The notes under the pieces: generated by a model
What the model was told of the DNA's origin: nothing
Seen by the model: the letters and a program-made list of their open reading frames with translations, nothing else
The model's database searches: none
In this document: piece by piece, positions 1 through 6,859 of the stretch
How the letters are laid out: each line of letters opens with the position of its first letter
Position numbering within the stretch: position 1 is the stretch's first letter
Source: Acidobacteriota bacterium
GTDB lineage: Bacteria > Acidobacteriota > JAAYUB01 > JAMOQF01
Length of the DNA stretch: 11,209 nt
NCBI GenBank assembly: GCA_027040585.1
Contig: JALULU010000135.1
Coordinates: 1-11,209, forward strand
Reading direction: 5' to 3'
Translations under genes and position numbers: made by a program

Positions 1-574
1 CAGCATCACCAACCACTCTAACACTTGTAGGGGAACAGTACATATCATTTACAACTTCAATTTTTTTTTGACTCTTTGCTTTTTCCATTAATCTATGAGG
101 AAAATCCTTACCACCAATACCATATAGCCAAGAAATACGTAATATTGAAAAACTTTGTGAAAATGTTTTAATTTCAGTTTCACCAGAAAGCTTTGATTCA
201 CCATAACTATTAATGGGATTGGTTAAATCAAGTTCAATATATGCTCTTTTTCTGCTGCCATTAAATACATAATTTGTGGAAAAATGTACCAAATGAAATT
301 TATATTTTTTTGAAGCAAGTGCAAGGTTTCGAACCCCATAACCATTTACAAGAAAAGCGGTTTTGTAGTTTTTTTCAGCACCATCGACATCTGTATATGC
401 CGCACAATTAATTAAAATATCAGGATTTATTTTACTTATTTTCTCATCAATGGAGTTTAAATCAGTTATATCAAGTTCTTTTTTGCCAAATGGAAAAATT
501 GAAAAATCTTTTTTAAGATACTCCGATAGGAAACTTCCAAGTAACCCCTCTGCTCCTGTTATAATGACTTTCAT
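1..574 (-). CDS. rfbD: RmlD-type dTDP-4-dehydrorhamnose reductase (SDR sugar-nucleotide reductase), 3' end cut by window edge
   Basis: The first 191 residues are present; the C-terminal third lies beyond position 1 (the family is about 280-300 aa). Members reduce the C4 keto group of dTDP-4-keto-L-rhamnose with NAD(P)H in the cytoplasm, the last step of dTDP-L-rhamnose synthesis. Visible features are the Rossmann nucleotide-binding motif TGAEGLLGS (residues 6-14), NCAAYTDVDGAE (56-67), the catalytic-type segment STNYVFNG (99-106, usually STDYVFDG), the SDR Tyr/Lys pair YGESK (Y124, K128), and ISWLYG (147-152). The start ATG (574-572) overlaps the stop of the upstream gene as TAATG. No good Shine-Dalgarno precedes it, so translation is probably coupled to that gene. 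It is the third sugar-nucleotide gene in a row after RmlA- and RmlC-type genes. The family is clear; the exact sugar is inferred from neighbours, and no rmlB (4,6-dehydratase) is in the window. Confidence 0.85.
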   Translation of the reverse strand, partial: MKVIITGAEGLLGSFLSEYLKKDFSIFPFGKKELDITDLNSIDEKISKINPDILINCAAYTDVDGAEKNYKTAFLVNGYGVRNLALASKKYKFHLVHFSTNYVFNGSRKRAYIELDLTNPINSYGESKLSGETEIKTFSQSFSILRISWLYGIGGKDFPHRLMEKAKSQKKIEVVNDMYCSPTSVRVVGDA

Positions 575-1056
575 TATTCTATCTTAAATGGTGAATCTAA
601 AAAATTCTCATACCTGATTTCATCCACTTCTTCTTTTTTCCCCTCACCTCTATAAAGTTTATCAGGTAAATTTACAACCATTCCCATCTCATACGAAATA
701 TTTTTATATCCATGTACCACTCCGGGCGGTATTAAAAGCGATATTGGGTTATCACTTCCACCGTAGACAATCATCTTATTCCCATAAGTTTTTGAGCCTT
801 TTCTATTATCCCAGAGTGAAATTTCAAAATTTCCAGGTCCTAAAAAAATAAAAAAATCTGATTGAAATCTGTGTTCATGGGGACCCCTTACTATATGAGG
901 ATAAGTAAATGAAACATAAGACATCTGAGGTTTTAAATCTGACTCATCACTCCGATAAATTTCACAAAGCCAACCTCTTCTATCAAGATTTCTTTTAAGT
1001 TTCTTGATTTCAACTCCACTAATTTTTCCTTCTTTAAAATTCATATTAAAACTCAT
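574..1056 (-). CDS. Short, divergent RmlC-like cupin (dTDP-4-dehydrorhamnose 3,5-epimerase family)
   Basis: A 160-aa protein of the RmlC/RfbC cupin fold, which in classical members epimerises C3 and C5 of dTDP-4-keto-6-deoxyglucose. The family anchor RGPHEH (57-62) places a His at the position of the catalytic His of RGLHYQ. A second cupin motif, IPPGVVHGY (109-117), matches the usual IPxGFAHGF, and LWDNRKGSKTYG (81-92) matches the VDLRxxSPTFG strand. It is shorter than classical RmlC (about 180 aa) and differs where catalysis is expected: the usual QxKLV segment reads QSDFFIF (65-71), so the conserved Lys is absent, and the C-terminal IxWDDP motif reads IRYEN (147-151). It may therefore be a related epimerase or ketoisomerase with another substrate. 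The start at 1056 is supported by AGGAG seven bases upstream, inside the end of the previous gene (11-nt overlap); a later Met at 1044 has a poorer site. Confident of fold, not of reaction. Confidence 0.7.
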   Translation of the reverse strand: MSFNMNFKEGKISGVEIKKLKRNLDRRGWLCEIYRSDESDLKPQMSYVSFTYPHIVRGPHEHRFQSDFFIFLGPGNFEISLWDNRKGSKTYGNKMIVYGGSDNPISLLIPPGVVHGYKNISYEMGMVVNLPDKLYRGEGKKEEVDEIRYENFLDSPFKIE

Positions 1057-1762
1057 CCACCAACTCCTGAGCCCTTTTTAGAGATGAAAACGTCCCTGCA
1101 TCTGTCCACCAACCTTCAAAAAAATCGGCATAAAGCTTATTTCTCTTAATGTACTCGTTATTAACATCAGATATTTCGTATTCACCTCTTTCAGACGGTT
1201 TTAAAGTTCTTATTATATCAAAAACCCCATTATCATAAAAATAAACTCCAGTGACAGCATATTGAGATGGAGGTATTTCTGGTTTTTCAACTATTTTAGT
1301 AATTTTATCACCATTAAAAATTGCAACCCCAAATCTCTCAGGATTTTTTACCTTTTTTAAAATTATACGAGCACCTTCACCTTGATTCAAAAACCTATGC
1401 ACATAAGGTTCGAGAGAATCCTCAAAAATATTATCTCCCAATATAACAACAAGATTGCTTCCTCCTGCAAAATTTTCAGCAAGTGAAAGGGCATTTGCAA
1501 TTCCCTTTGGTTCATCCTGAACCTTATAGGTGAAATTACATCCAAAATCTTTACCACTTCCAAGAAGTGATACCACATCACCCATGTGCTCCGTGCCTGT
1601 CACCACAAGAATCTCTTTAATTCCAGAATTCACAAGTTTTTCAATGGGCCAGAAAATCATAGGCCTTTTTCCAACGGGAAGCAGATGTTTATTTGTGACT
1701 TTTGTAAGGGGATAAAGGCGACTTCCAGTACCCCCAGCAAGTATTACACCTTTTAATTTCAT
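1046..1762 (-). CDS. Sugar-1-phosphate nucleotidyltransferase, short RmlA type (glucose-1-phosphate thymidylyltransferase-like)
   Basis: A 238-aa cytoplasmic enzyme predicted to join a nucleoside triphosphate (dTTP if truly RmlA) to glucose 1-phosphate, giving the activated sugar and pyrophosphate. The nucleotidyltransferase signature LAGGTGSRLYPLT spans residues 8-20, followed by NKHLLPVGKRPM (24-35) with the substrate-binding Lys. Further family motifs are QDEPKGIANAL (82-92), LGDNIF with the metal-binding Asp (D110), VEKP (158-161), RGEYEISDVNN (192-202) and WTDAGT (219-224). It lacks the C-terminal extension of enterobacterial RmlA (about 290 aa), which contributes to subunit contacts and allosteric dTDP-rhamnose feedback, so regulation may differ. 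The start is 1 nt past the stop of the upstream membrane-protein gene, with only a weak purine-rich ribosome site, suggesting coupled translation. The RmlC- and RmlD-type genes downstream suggest a deoxysugar pathway. UDP- or other NTP-specific relatives cannot be excluded. Confidence 0.8.
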   Translation of the reverse strand: MKLKGVILAGGTGSRLYPLTKVTNKHLLPVGKRPMIFWPIEKLVNSGIKEILVVTGTEHMGDVVSLLGSGKDFGCNFTYKVQDEPKGIANALSLAENFAGGSNLVVILGDNIFEDSLEPYVHRFLNQGEGARIILKKVKNPERFGVAIFNGDKITKIVEKPEIPPSQYAVTGVYFYDNGVFDIIRTLKPSERGEYEISDVNNEYIKRNKLYADFFEGWWTDAGTFSSLKRAQELVDEF

Positions 1763-1763
1763 T

Positions 1764-2486
1764 TTATCTTTCTCTTATCTTTGAAATAAGTCTTAAAATT
1801 TCAATATAAAGCCATACAAGTGTTACCATTAACCCAAAGGCTGCATACCACTCAAAATATTTATTCGCTCCCCTATTTGACATATTTTCTATAAAATCAA
1901 AATCAAGCAAAAGATTAAAAGCGGCAACACCAACCACAAAAACTGAAAATAGAATACCCAAAGGGGAACTTGAATATATAAATCCAATTCTTATACCAAA
2001 AAATCCCAATACAAAACTTGCAAGGTAAAGCAACATAATACCACCTGTTGCTGCAATTATCCCCAACTTTAATCTTCCCGTCACCTTAATAATCCTATTG
2101 CTGTATAGTGAAAGCATAAATAAAAAAACACCAAGAGTAGCAAAAACAGCTTGAAATACTATTCCTTTATATGCCGCTTCAAAAATATGAGAAATGACAC
2201 CTAAAAAAACCCCCTCACATAACGCATAAATCGGTGAAAGATATGGTGCAGTTTTTGGAACAAAACTAATAACTAAGGCAAGAATAAACCCAGGGATTAG
2301 ACCAACGTATATCAAAAGAGGTAGTGGATGGGTCCAGGAAAAATATGCACCTAAAAGAAGTATGGAAAAAAGTAAAAATGTTTTTCCCTTAACACCTGAA
2401 ATTGTCATTGTGTTATCAGAAGAAACAGGAGTAAAAGGGACATTTTTAAAAATTTTATCACTCAAAACAGGATTTGAACCCTTCAT
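1764..2486 (-). CDS. Bax inhibitor-1/YccA-like integral membrane protein
   Basis: A 240-aa polytopic membrane protein of the bacterial BI-1-like group. About seven hydrophobic segments are visible, near residues 36-52, 56-76, 83-101, 109-128, 139-167, 175-195 and 211-234. The family hallmarks are an N-terminal SSN/SNPVL-like start (residues 4-8), TMTISGV (26-32), the acidic motif LDFDFIE (194-200), and the strongly conserved closing helix beginning YFEWYAAFGLMVTLVWLY (210-227). Some BI-1 family members conduct calcium or protons in a pH-dependent way, and YccA of E. coli interacts with the FtsH protease, but no function can be assigned to this branch from sequence. The start ATG has an excellent AGGAGGT site at 2500-2494 with a 7-nt spacer; that site begins at the last base of the previous stop codon. 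The gene sits between a HAD phosphatase and sugar-nucleotide genes, a partnership I cannot explain functionally. Confidence 0.88.
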   Translation of the reverse strand: MKGSNPVLSDKIFKNVPFTPVSSDNTMTISGVKGKTFLLFSILLLGAYFSWTHPLPLLIYVGLIPGFILALVISFVPKTAPYLSPIYALCEGVFLGVISHIFEAAYKGIVFQAVFATLGVFLFMLSLYSNRIIKVTGRLKLGIIAATGGIMLLYLASFVLGFFGIRIGFIYSSSPLGILFSVFVVGVAAFNLLLDFDFIENMSNRGANKYFEWYAAFGLMVTLVWLYIEILRLISKIRER

Positions 2487-2499
2487 ATTGCATACCTCC

Positions 2500-3291
2500 T
2501 TAATCCATTAATTCGTATAAATCTTTGATTAAAAATTTTGGCAAAAAGTTTTTAATTTTTAAAGTTCTTTTAGAATATTTACCGGTTAAAACCAAAATGC
2601 CATCAATACCAACTTTTTCAGCACCTAAAATATCAGATTCATAATCGTCACCAATAATCAAAACATCGTCACTCTTTAATCCAATGGACTTAAGGGATTC
2701 TTCAAACATTATTTGTGAAGGTTTACCAATTATTTTGGCATTAGAACCTGAAGAATACTCAAGAGCAGAGATAAACCCACCTAAGTCCAAAAAAAGTTTT
2801 TCCCCAACCTTCCAGAATCTATTTTTATGAAATGCAAAAAAATCTGCACCATTCATTAATTTGTTGAAAATGTCATTTAAAATTTCCCTATTAAACTTTT
2901 CACCAACATCTCCAACTAAAACTGCCATAGGATCTTTAGCTTTTAAATTCAATGATGATAAATCTTCAAGTATTGAATTTGAAACATAAGCAGCAATAGG
3001 GGCATCTCCATACTTTTTATAAAGGTAATTATTTGCAACATTAACAGAAGTTATTATATTTTCTTTCTCTATTTCAAATCCACAATTTTTTAATACTTTT
3101 AAAATCTCACTTTTACTTTTTATAGTGGTATTTGTGATACAGAGAAAAGGTTTGCCCAAATTTTTTAAAAAAGAAACAAACTCCCTTGCCCCGGGAATAG
3201 GATTACCGTTATTAAGCAATACCCCATCTATATCAAGTAAAACACCTTTTTTTGACTTTAAAAGGTCCTTAATTTCTCCATAAAATCCCAA
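2500..3291 (-). CDS. HAD-superfamily IIA hydrolase (NagD/LHPP/HDHD2-like phosphatase), TTG start
   Basis: A 263-aa cytoplasmic phosphohydrolase with all four HAD motifs. Motif I is LLDIDGVLL with nucleophile D20 and acid/base D22. Motif II is ITNTT (52-56). Motif III is K190 in IIGKPSQIMF. Motif IV is IIGDDYESDILGA with D215, D216 and D220. The large cap between motifs II and III is the C2a type of subfamily IIA. The stretch FFAFHKNRFWKVGEKL (151-166) plus GGFISALEYSSG (171-182) resembles LHPP/HDHD2 more than classical NagD. Substrates in this subfamily include nucleoside monophosphates, sugar phosphates and phosphohistidine; specificity cannot be read here. The chosen start is TTG at 3291-3289, because AGGAG lies at 3302-3298 with a 6-nt spacer. 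The only nearby ATG (in DFMEKL) is in the frame of the upstream gene. The 34-nt overlap with the PHP gene implies coupled translation. Confidence 0.85.
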   Translation of the reverse strand: MGFYGEIKDLLKSKKGVLLDIDGVLLNNGNPIPGAREFVSFLKNLGKPFLCITNTTIKSKSEILKVLKNCGFEIEKENIITSVNVANNYLYKKYGDAPIAAYVSNSILEDLSSLNLKAKDPMAVLVGDVGEKFNREILNDIFNKLMNGADFFAFHKNRFWKVGEKLFLDLGGFISALEYSSGSNAKIIGKPSQIMFEESLKSIGLKSDDVLIIGDDYESDILGAEKVGIDGILVLTGKYSKRTLKIKNFLPKFLIKDLYELMD

Positions 3292-4118
3292 AGATAGCTC
3301 CTATTGTTAAAGGTTAAAAAATCATCCCTCATATGAGCATCGCTTCCTCTTGTCTCAAGAAGTTTAAACTCTACAGCAAGTTCATGAAGTCTCTTAATCA
3401 TCTCAAGCTCATCTCTTTTATGTTTAAAAAACCTTGATGTACCATGATATCTATATTCAACTTCAAGCCCTTCTATTCCCAATTCGCAGAAATCTTTTAT
3501 TAAATCATGAGAGTTAAAATTATTTTCAACTATATAATACCCAGGATGAGCTAAAATAGGCGTACCATTACTTTTTTTAATTAAATCAATAATAAATTTA
3601 GAATCCATTTTAGGAACAACCACATCTACTTTTACAATCTGCCCCAACCACCTTGCAGCAGCAGGATAATCTTCAAATTCCATCAATTTTAAAATCGGTC
3701 TTACAATATGGGGTTTCATATAAGTTTGTCTTTCAGGTATGAAAACATCTTCTTTTCTTATAACTTCCTTATTAAAATATTCATTTATTTTATCAATTTG
3801 TAAGGCCAATTTTTCTCTTCTCTTTTTTTGTATTAAAGATAGATATTCATTTAAATCTTTATTCTTAATATCAATATTGTAGCCAAGAATATGTACTTCA
3901 ATCCCTTTGTATTCTGCATCAAATTCACAACCGGTTATTATTTCAACAGAAAGATTTTTTCCAAAGGAAAAAATATCCGGAAAAAGTAAATAGGCACCGA
4001 TAGAGTCATGGTCTGTAATGGAAAGTTTTTTTACTCCAACTTCTGAAGCAAGACTCACTAAATCTTTCGGATGTAGCCCACCATCTGACACAATAGTATG
4101 TGTATGAAGGTCTTCCAT
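3258..4118 (-). CDS. PHP-domain phosphoesterase (TrpH/YciV-like, nucleoside 3',5'-bisphosphate phosphatase type)
   Basis: A 286-aa polymerase-and-histidinol-phosphatase domain protein. Trinuclear metal-site residues are visible in family order: DLHTHTIVSDG (H5, H7, D12), SITDHDS (D36, H37), E65 in GCEF, H76 in VHILGY, H137 in MKPHIVRP, H191 in LAHPGYY, and D260/H262 in RGSDAH near the C terminus. Length and layout fit the TrpH/YciV group, whose E. coli member (RNase AM) hydrolyses nucleoside 3',5'-bisphosphates and trims RNA 5' ends. That is family knowledge, and the substrate here is inferred. It is the first gene of the minus-strand series running to position 1. The ATG has GGAG with a 7-nt spacer (GGAGATAACTTATG), and AT-rich promoter-like sequence lies upstream. 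The following HAD phosphatase overlaps it by 34 nt, so two phosphatases are probably co-produced. Confidence 0.85.
   Translation of the reverse strand: MEDLHTHTIVSDGGLHPKDLVSLASEVGVKKLSITDHDSIGAYLLFPDIFSFGKNLSVEIITGCEFDAEYKGIEVHILGYNIDIKNKDLNEYLSLIQKKRREKLALQIDKINEYFNKEVIRKEDVFIPERQTYMKPHIVRPILKLMEFEDYPAAARWLGQIVKVDVVVPKMDSKFIIDLIKKSNGTPILAHPGYYIVENNFNSHDLIKDFCELGIEGLEVEYRYHGTSRFFKHKRDELEMIKRLHELAVEFKLLETRGSDAHMRDDFLTFNNRSYLWDFMEKLRTF
3298..3302 (-). promoter_or_regulatory. Shine-Dalgarno site that fixes the TTG start of the HAD gene
   Basis: AGGAG on the minus strand, 6 nt before TTG at 3291, lies inside the last codons of the PHP gene. No ATG or GTG in the HAD frame has a comparable site before the catalytic DxD motif at residues 20-22, so the TTG start is the best supported. 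Confidence 0.65.
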
Positions 4119-4150
4119 AAGTTATCTCCAAATTAATAATTAGTTGTGAA

Positions 4151-4159
4151 ATTTTAACA
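4151..4159 (-). promoter_or_regulatory. Possible extended -10 promoter element for the PHP operon
   Basis: The minus strand reads TG-T-TAAAAT here, an extended -10-like element about 35 nt before the PHP start codon. No convincing -35 box stands 16-18 nt upstream. In AT-rich sequence such matches arise easily, so this is a candidate only. Confidence 0.3.
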
Positions 4160-4202
4160 CAAAAAAAGAATTTTAAAAGAAAATATTTTAAAATATTAAA
4201 CA

Positions 4203-4230
4203 ATATTATGAAGAAATAAAACTTGTTCAA
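4203..4230 (-). promoter_or_regulatory. Possible sigma70-type promoter for the PHP-to-rmlD operon
   Basis: TTGAAC (4230-4225), a 16-nt spacer, then TAATAT (4208-4203) on the minus strand, in the 156-nt gap between btuC and the PHP gene. It would give a leader of roughly 75-80 nt. The rest of the gap (4119-4274) shows no ORF, no RNA gene and no convincing terminator for the btu operon. Confidence 0.4.
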
Positions 4231-4274
4231 AGGATTACAAAAGCATATTGAAAACGGTTAAAATTAAAGCCTTA

Positions 4275-5231
4275 TTACAACTTGTTCGCTCCTTTGAATG
4301 AAAACAAAACCCAGAGAAAAAATGGGCCACCCAAAAGTGAAGTTACCACTCCAATTGGAATCTCTGCTGGAAAAATTATATTCCTTGCAAAAATATCACA
4401 AAGTAGTAAAAAGGTGCCGCCGAAAAGAATCAATGTAAAGAAATTTTTCCTCAAATTGTTTCCAAAAATTATTCTTACAATATGGGGAACAATAAGTCCA
4501 ACAAATCCTATTGGACCACATACTGCCACAAAAGAACCTATTAAAAGAGAAGTAATAACAAAAATTGCCATCCTGATTCTTTTTACATTGAGCCCCCTGT
4601 TTGAGGCAAGCTCGTCACCAAGTGTCATAATGAAAATATGATCACTTAAAAAATAAAGGAATATGGATATTGGGAACAAAAATATAAAAATAAGTAATAC
4701 ATCTTTATAACCCACAGTGCCCAGCGAACCCATTAGCCACCTGATAATCTGAAATCCACGTGTAAAATCACTTAAATATTCTAAAAAAAGTATCAGAGCA
4801 GAAAAGAAAAAACTCACTGCAACACCACTTAATAGTAGAACATACGGAGAAAAAGATTTCTTTAAATATACAATAAAAAAAATGAGTAAAAGTGTAAAAA
4901 GTGCTCCCAAAAAACTGAACCACACCACACCACTAAAAATGAAAAAGAAATTATTCAAAGAAAGTAATATCCCAAGTACTGCCCCAAAAGATGCTCCCTG
5001 AGCAATTCCAAGAGTGTAAGGTGTTGCAAGGGGATTTCTAAAAATCATCTGATAAATTGCACCACACAAAGTTAGTCCTGCACCAATGAAAAAAGCAAGA
5101 AAAGTTCGGGGTAGTCTGATATATAAAAATATTTTATCTCCAAAGTGTGGAATAGAAATTCCCTTAGAAGAGTAAATCAGGGACAAAATAATTACACTCA
5201 GTGAGATAATAAAAAGAATAAATTTTTTCAT
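4275..5231 (-). CDS. btuC: Vitamin B12 ABC transporter permease (BtuC/FecCD family)
   Basis: A 318-aa inner-membrane permease that would work as a homodimer to import corrinoids handed over by the periplasmic binder. It is hydrophobic throughout, with about eight to ten membrane segments. Family landmarks are RLPRTFLAFFIGAGL (39-53) and CGAIYQMIFRNPLATPYTLG (56-75), which carries the loop near the translocation gate. The cytoplasmic coupling region is GDELASNRGLNVKRIR. Later come CGPIGFVGLIVPHIVR and the near-terminal PAEIPIGVVTSLLGGPFFLW. It is slightly shorter than many FecCD members (about 330 aa) but complete. Iron-siderophore permeases share the family; the B12 assignment rests on the upstream cobalamin riboswitch and the BtuF- and BtuB-like partners. 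It is the last gene of the operon, starting 12 nt after the ATPase stop with only a weak ribosome site (GGTG), so its translation may depend on the preceding gene. Confidence 0.88.
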   Translation of the reverse strand: MKKFILFIISLSVIILSLIYSSKGISIPHFGDKIFLYIRLPRTFLAFFIGAGLTLCGAIYQMIFRNPLATPYTLGIAQGASFGAVLGILLSLNNFFFIFSGVVWFSFLGALFTLLLIFFIVYLKKSFSPYVLLLSGVAVSFFFSALILFLEYLSDFTRGFQIIRWLMGSLGTVGYKDVLLIFIFLFPISIFLYFLSDHIFIMTLGDELASNRGLNVKRIRMAIFVITSLLIGSFVAVCGPIGFVGLIVPHIVRIIFGNNLRKNFFTLILFGGTFLLLCDIFARNIIFPAEIPIGVVTSLLGGPFFLWVLFSFKGANKL

Positions 5232-5243
5232 CCAACACCAAAT

Positions 5244-6008
5244 CTAAACATCAAAGTTAAAAAAAACTCTATTATTCCTTTCAATTTTAAAAAATTTAAC
5301 ATCAAAAATCTTTTCAAGATTGTATTTTAAATCCTCGCTATCACCTTTTTTCACATAAAAAGCACTTTTTCCATCTTTTAAGCCAAGGACATCCCCATTA
5401 AAAAATGAAAAAATGTTTAAATCATGGGAAACTACAATAAGAGTTTTTCCTCCTTCCTTTAATTCTTTTAGTAAATTGTAAATTTCAATTTGTGAAGAAG
5501 GATCTAAAAATGTAACCGGCTCATCAAGCAAAATTATTTCACTTTCTTGAACAAGTGATGACGCTATCATAACCTTTTGTAGTTCCCCCCCACTTAGTGT
5601 ATTTAATTTCCTTTTTAAAAATATATTTACACCCAATTTTTCAGAGATATTATGTACTTTTTCAATGTCATTTTTAGAATAGTTTCTAAAAAATCCTCTA
5701 TGTGGAAACCTTGAAAAAAGTAAGAAATCAAATACATCCATTTCAAAAGTTATAGAGTAAATTTGAGGAATGTAGGAAATTATCCGCGATAATTGAAGTG
5801 GTGTAAATCTTTTTACATTTCTTCCAAAAAGTAAATACTCTCCATTAAAATCCCTACAAAATCCTGATAAAATTTTTAAAAGTGTTGATTTACCTGCACC
5901 ATTTGCTCCTACAACAATAAGTGATTTTTCCCTTTTAACCTCAAAGGATATATTATCAAGTATTTTTTTTCCATTTATAATATATGAAATATTTGAAACT
6001 TTAATCAT
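5244..6008 (-). CDS. btuD: Vitamin B12 ABC transporter ATP-binding protein (BtuD/FecE family)
   Basis: A 254-aa cytoplasmic ATPase subunit that would dimerise and power the BtuC-type permease. Motifs in order are Walker A GANGAGKST (34-42), the Q-loop at Q82 (SYIPQIYS), the ABC signature LSGGELQK (138-145), Walker B EIILLDEP with D162 and catalytic E163, the D-loop FLDPSS, and the switch histidine H195 in VVSHDL. The order and spacing are those of iron-chelate/B12 importers. Its start overlaps the btuF stop by 4 nt (ATGA), so translation is coupled. The C-terminal tail after about residue 225 is short and without an extra domain. Sequence alone does not separate B12 from siderophore ATPases; the riboswitch and neighbours give the substrate. 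Confidence 0.9.
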   Translation of the reverse strand: MIKVSNISYIINGKKILDNISFEVKREKSLIVVGANGAGKSTLLKILSGFCRDFNGEYLLFGRNVKRFTPLQLSRIISYIPQIYSITFEMDVFDFLLFSRFPHRGFFRNYSKNDIEKVHNISEKLGVNIFLKRKLNTLSGGELQKVMIASSLVQESEIILLDEPVTFLDPSSQIEIYNLLKELKEGGKTLIVVSHDLNIFSFFNGDVLGLKDGKSAFYVKKGDSEDLKYNLEKIFDVKFFKIERNNRVFFNFDV

Positions 6009-6859
6009 CTCTTTAAAAAGTCTTTAAGAATAGAGACTGCATTTAAAAACCTGATTCCAGGAACCACAAAAGAGGTATTATTTGTAAAGTAAATTTTTCC
6101 ATTTTTAACAGCATTTAAACTTTTTAATCTTTGCCAATCCTTTTTTCTCACTTTAATTTCATTCTTAAAATTTTTTTCATCTGGCAATAGTTCCACAATA
6201 ACATCCGGGTTTAAATCATACAGAGCCTCAATATTTATCTGTGGATACATTAATTTTCCATTATAACAATTTTTACCACCTGAAAGTTTAATAATTTCAT
6301 CCATAAAACTACCTTTTCCAGCTATAAATAGAGTTTTAAAAGTTCCAATTTCTCTGCCTATTACTATTAAGACCCTTTTCTTGTTTTTTATTTTATCACT
6401 TTCATGCTTTAAAACAGTTATCCTTCTCAATAGATTTGACACAATTTCTTTAGCCTTTTTTTTTCTACCAACAATATTTCCAATTTGGGAAATGGAATTT
6501 AATATATCATTAACTGAGTAATCCCTAAAAATATAGGATTTAATCCCTAAAATTTTAAGTTTTTCCACAGTCCATTTTTGCTCAGGAACTAAAAATGCCG
6601 TATTTGCACCACTTCTAACAATTGCCTCAAAATTGGGGTCAATTAATCCTCCTATCTTGGGCTTGTTCTTACATTCAGGTGGATATTCACAAAAATCTGA
6701 AACTCCAACAACCATATTACCAGCATTTAGACTAAAAAGTATTTCGCATAAATTTGGTGCCAGACAAACAATTTTCAAATTTTGCCTGGCACTTTGTCCC
6801 AATAAAAATGAAAAAAGAAACGAAAAAAGTAAAATCAATAAAGAAAGTTTTCTAATCAT
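6005..6859 (-). CDS. btuF: Periplasmic vitamin B12-binding protein (BtuF family)
   Basis: A 284-aa binder that captures cobalamin in the periplasm and delivers it to the permease. Residues 1 to about 24 form a Sec signal peptide: a basic start (MIRK), a long Leu/Phe core, and probable cleavage near GQSA. There is no lipobox Cys, so it is predicted to be soluble. The class III binding-protein N-lobe is seen in KIVCLAPNLCEILFSLNAG (29-47) and VVGVSDFCEYPPECK (50-64), with the GGLIDPNFEAI segment (70-80), all very close to BtuF consensus. E78 and E211 (in INIEALYDLNPD) occupy the positions of the two lobe glutamates that dock onto permease arginines in BtuF; this equivalence is inferred from motif context. 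It overlaps both neighbours by 4 nt (ATGA), in the order receptor, binder, ATPase, permease. Confidence 0.88.
   Translation of the reverse strand: MIRKLSLLILLFSFLFSFLLGQSARQNLKIVCLAPNLCEILFSLNAGNMVVGVSDFCEYPPECKNKPKIGGLIDPNFEAIVRSGANTAFLVPEQKWTVEKLKILGIKSYIFRDYSVNDILNSISQIGNIVGRKKKAKEIVSNLLRRITVLKHESDKIKNKKRVLIVIGREIGTFKTLFIAGKGSFMDEIIKLSGGKNCYNGKLMYPQINIEALYDLNPDVIVELLPDEKNFKNEIKVRKKDWQRLKSLNAVKNGKIYFTNNTSFVVPGIRFLNAVSILKDFLKR

Noticed and set aside
61..69. Run of nine A residues in the coding strand of the rmlD-type gene, a possible slippage or phase-variation tract
   Set aside because: Runs of 8-9 A or T recur throughout this AT-rich window in coding and non-coding sequence, and the reading frame continues intact here; nothing singles this one out.
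4231..4274. Possible terminator after btuC (GGCTTTAATTTTAACC region)
   Set aside because: The stem would be only a few base pairs with a bulge and a mismatch and is not followed by a clean U-run.
4221..4287. Short direct repeat ACTTGTTC on either side of the btuC stop
   Set aside because: Eight bases in AT-rich sequence, no further copies or symmetry; consistent with chance.
4282..4641. Open frame of 119 codons on the plus strand inside btuC
   Set aside because: It lies wholly antisense to a clear FecCD permease, has no recognisable motif and no ribosome site; a mirror of coding bias.
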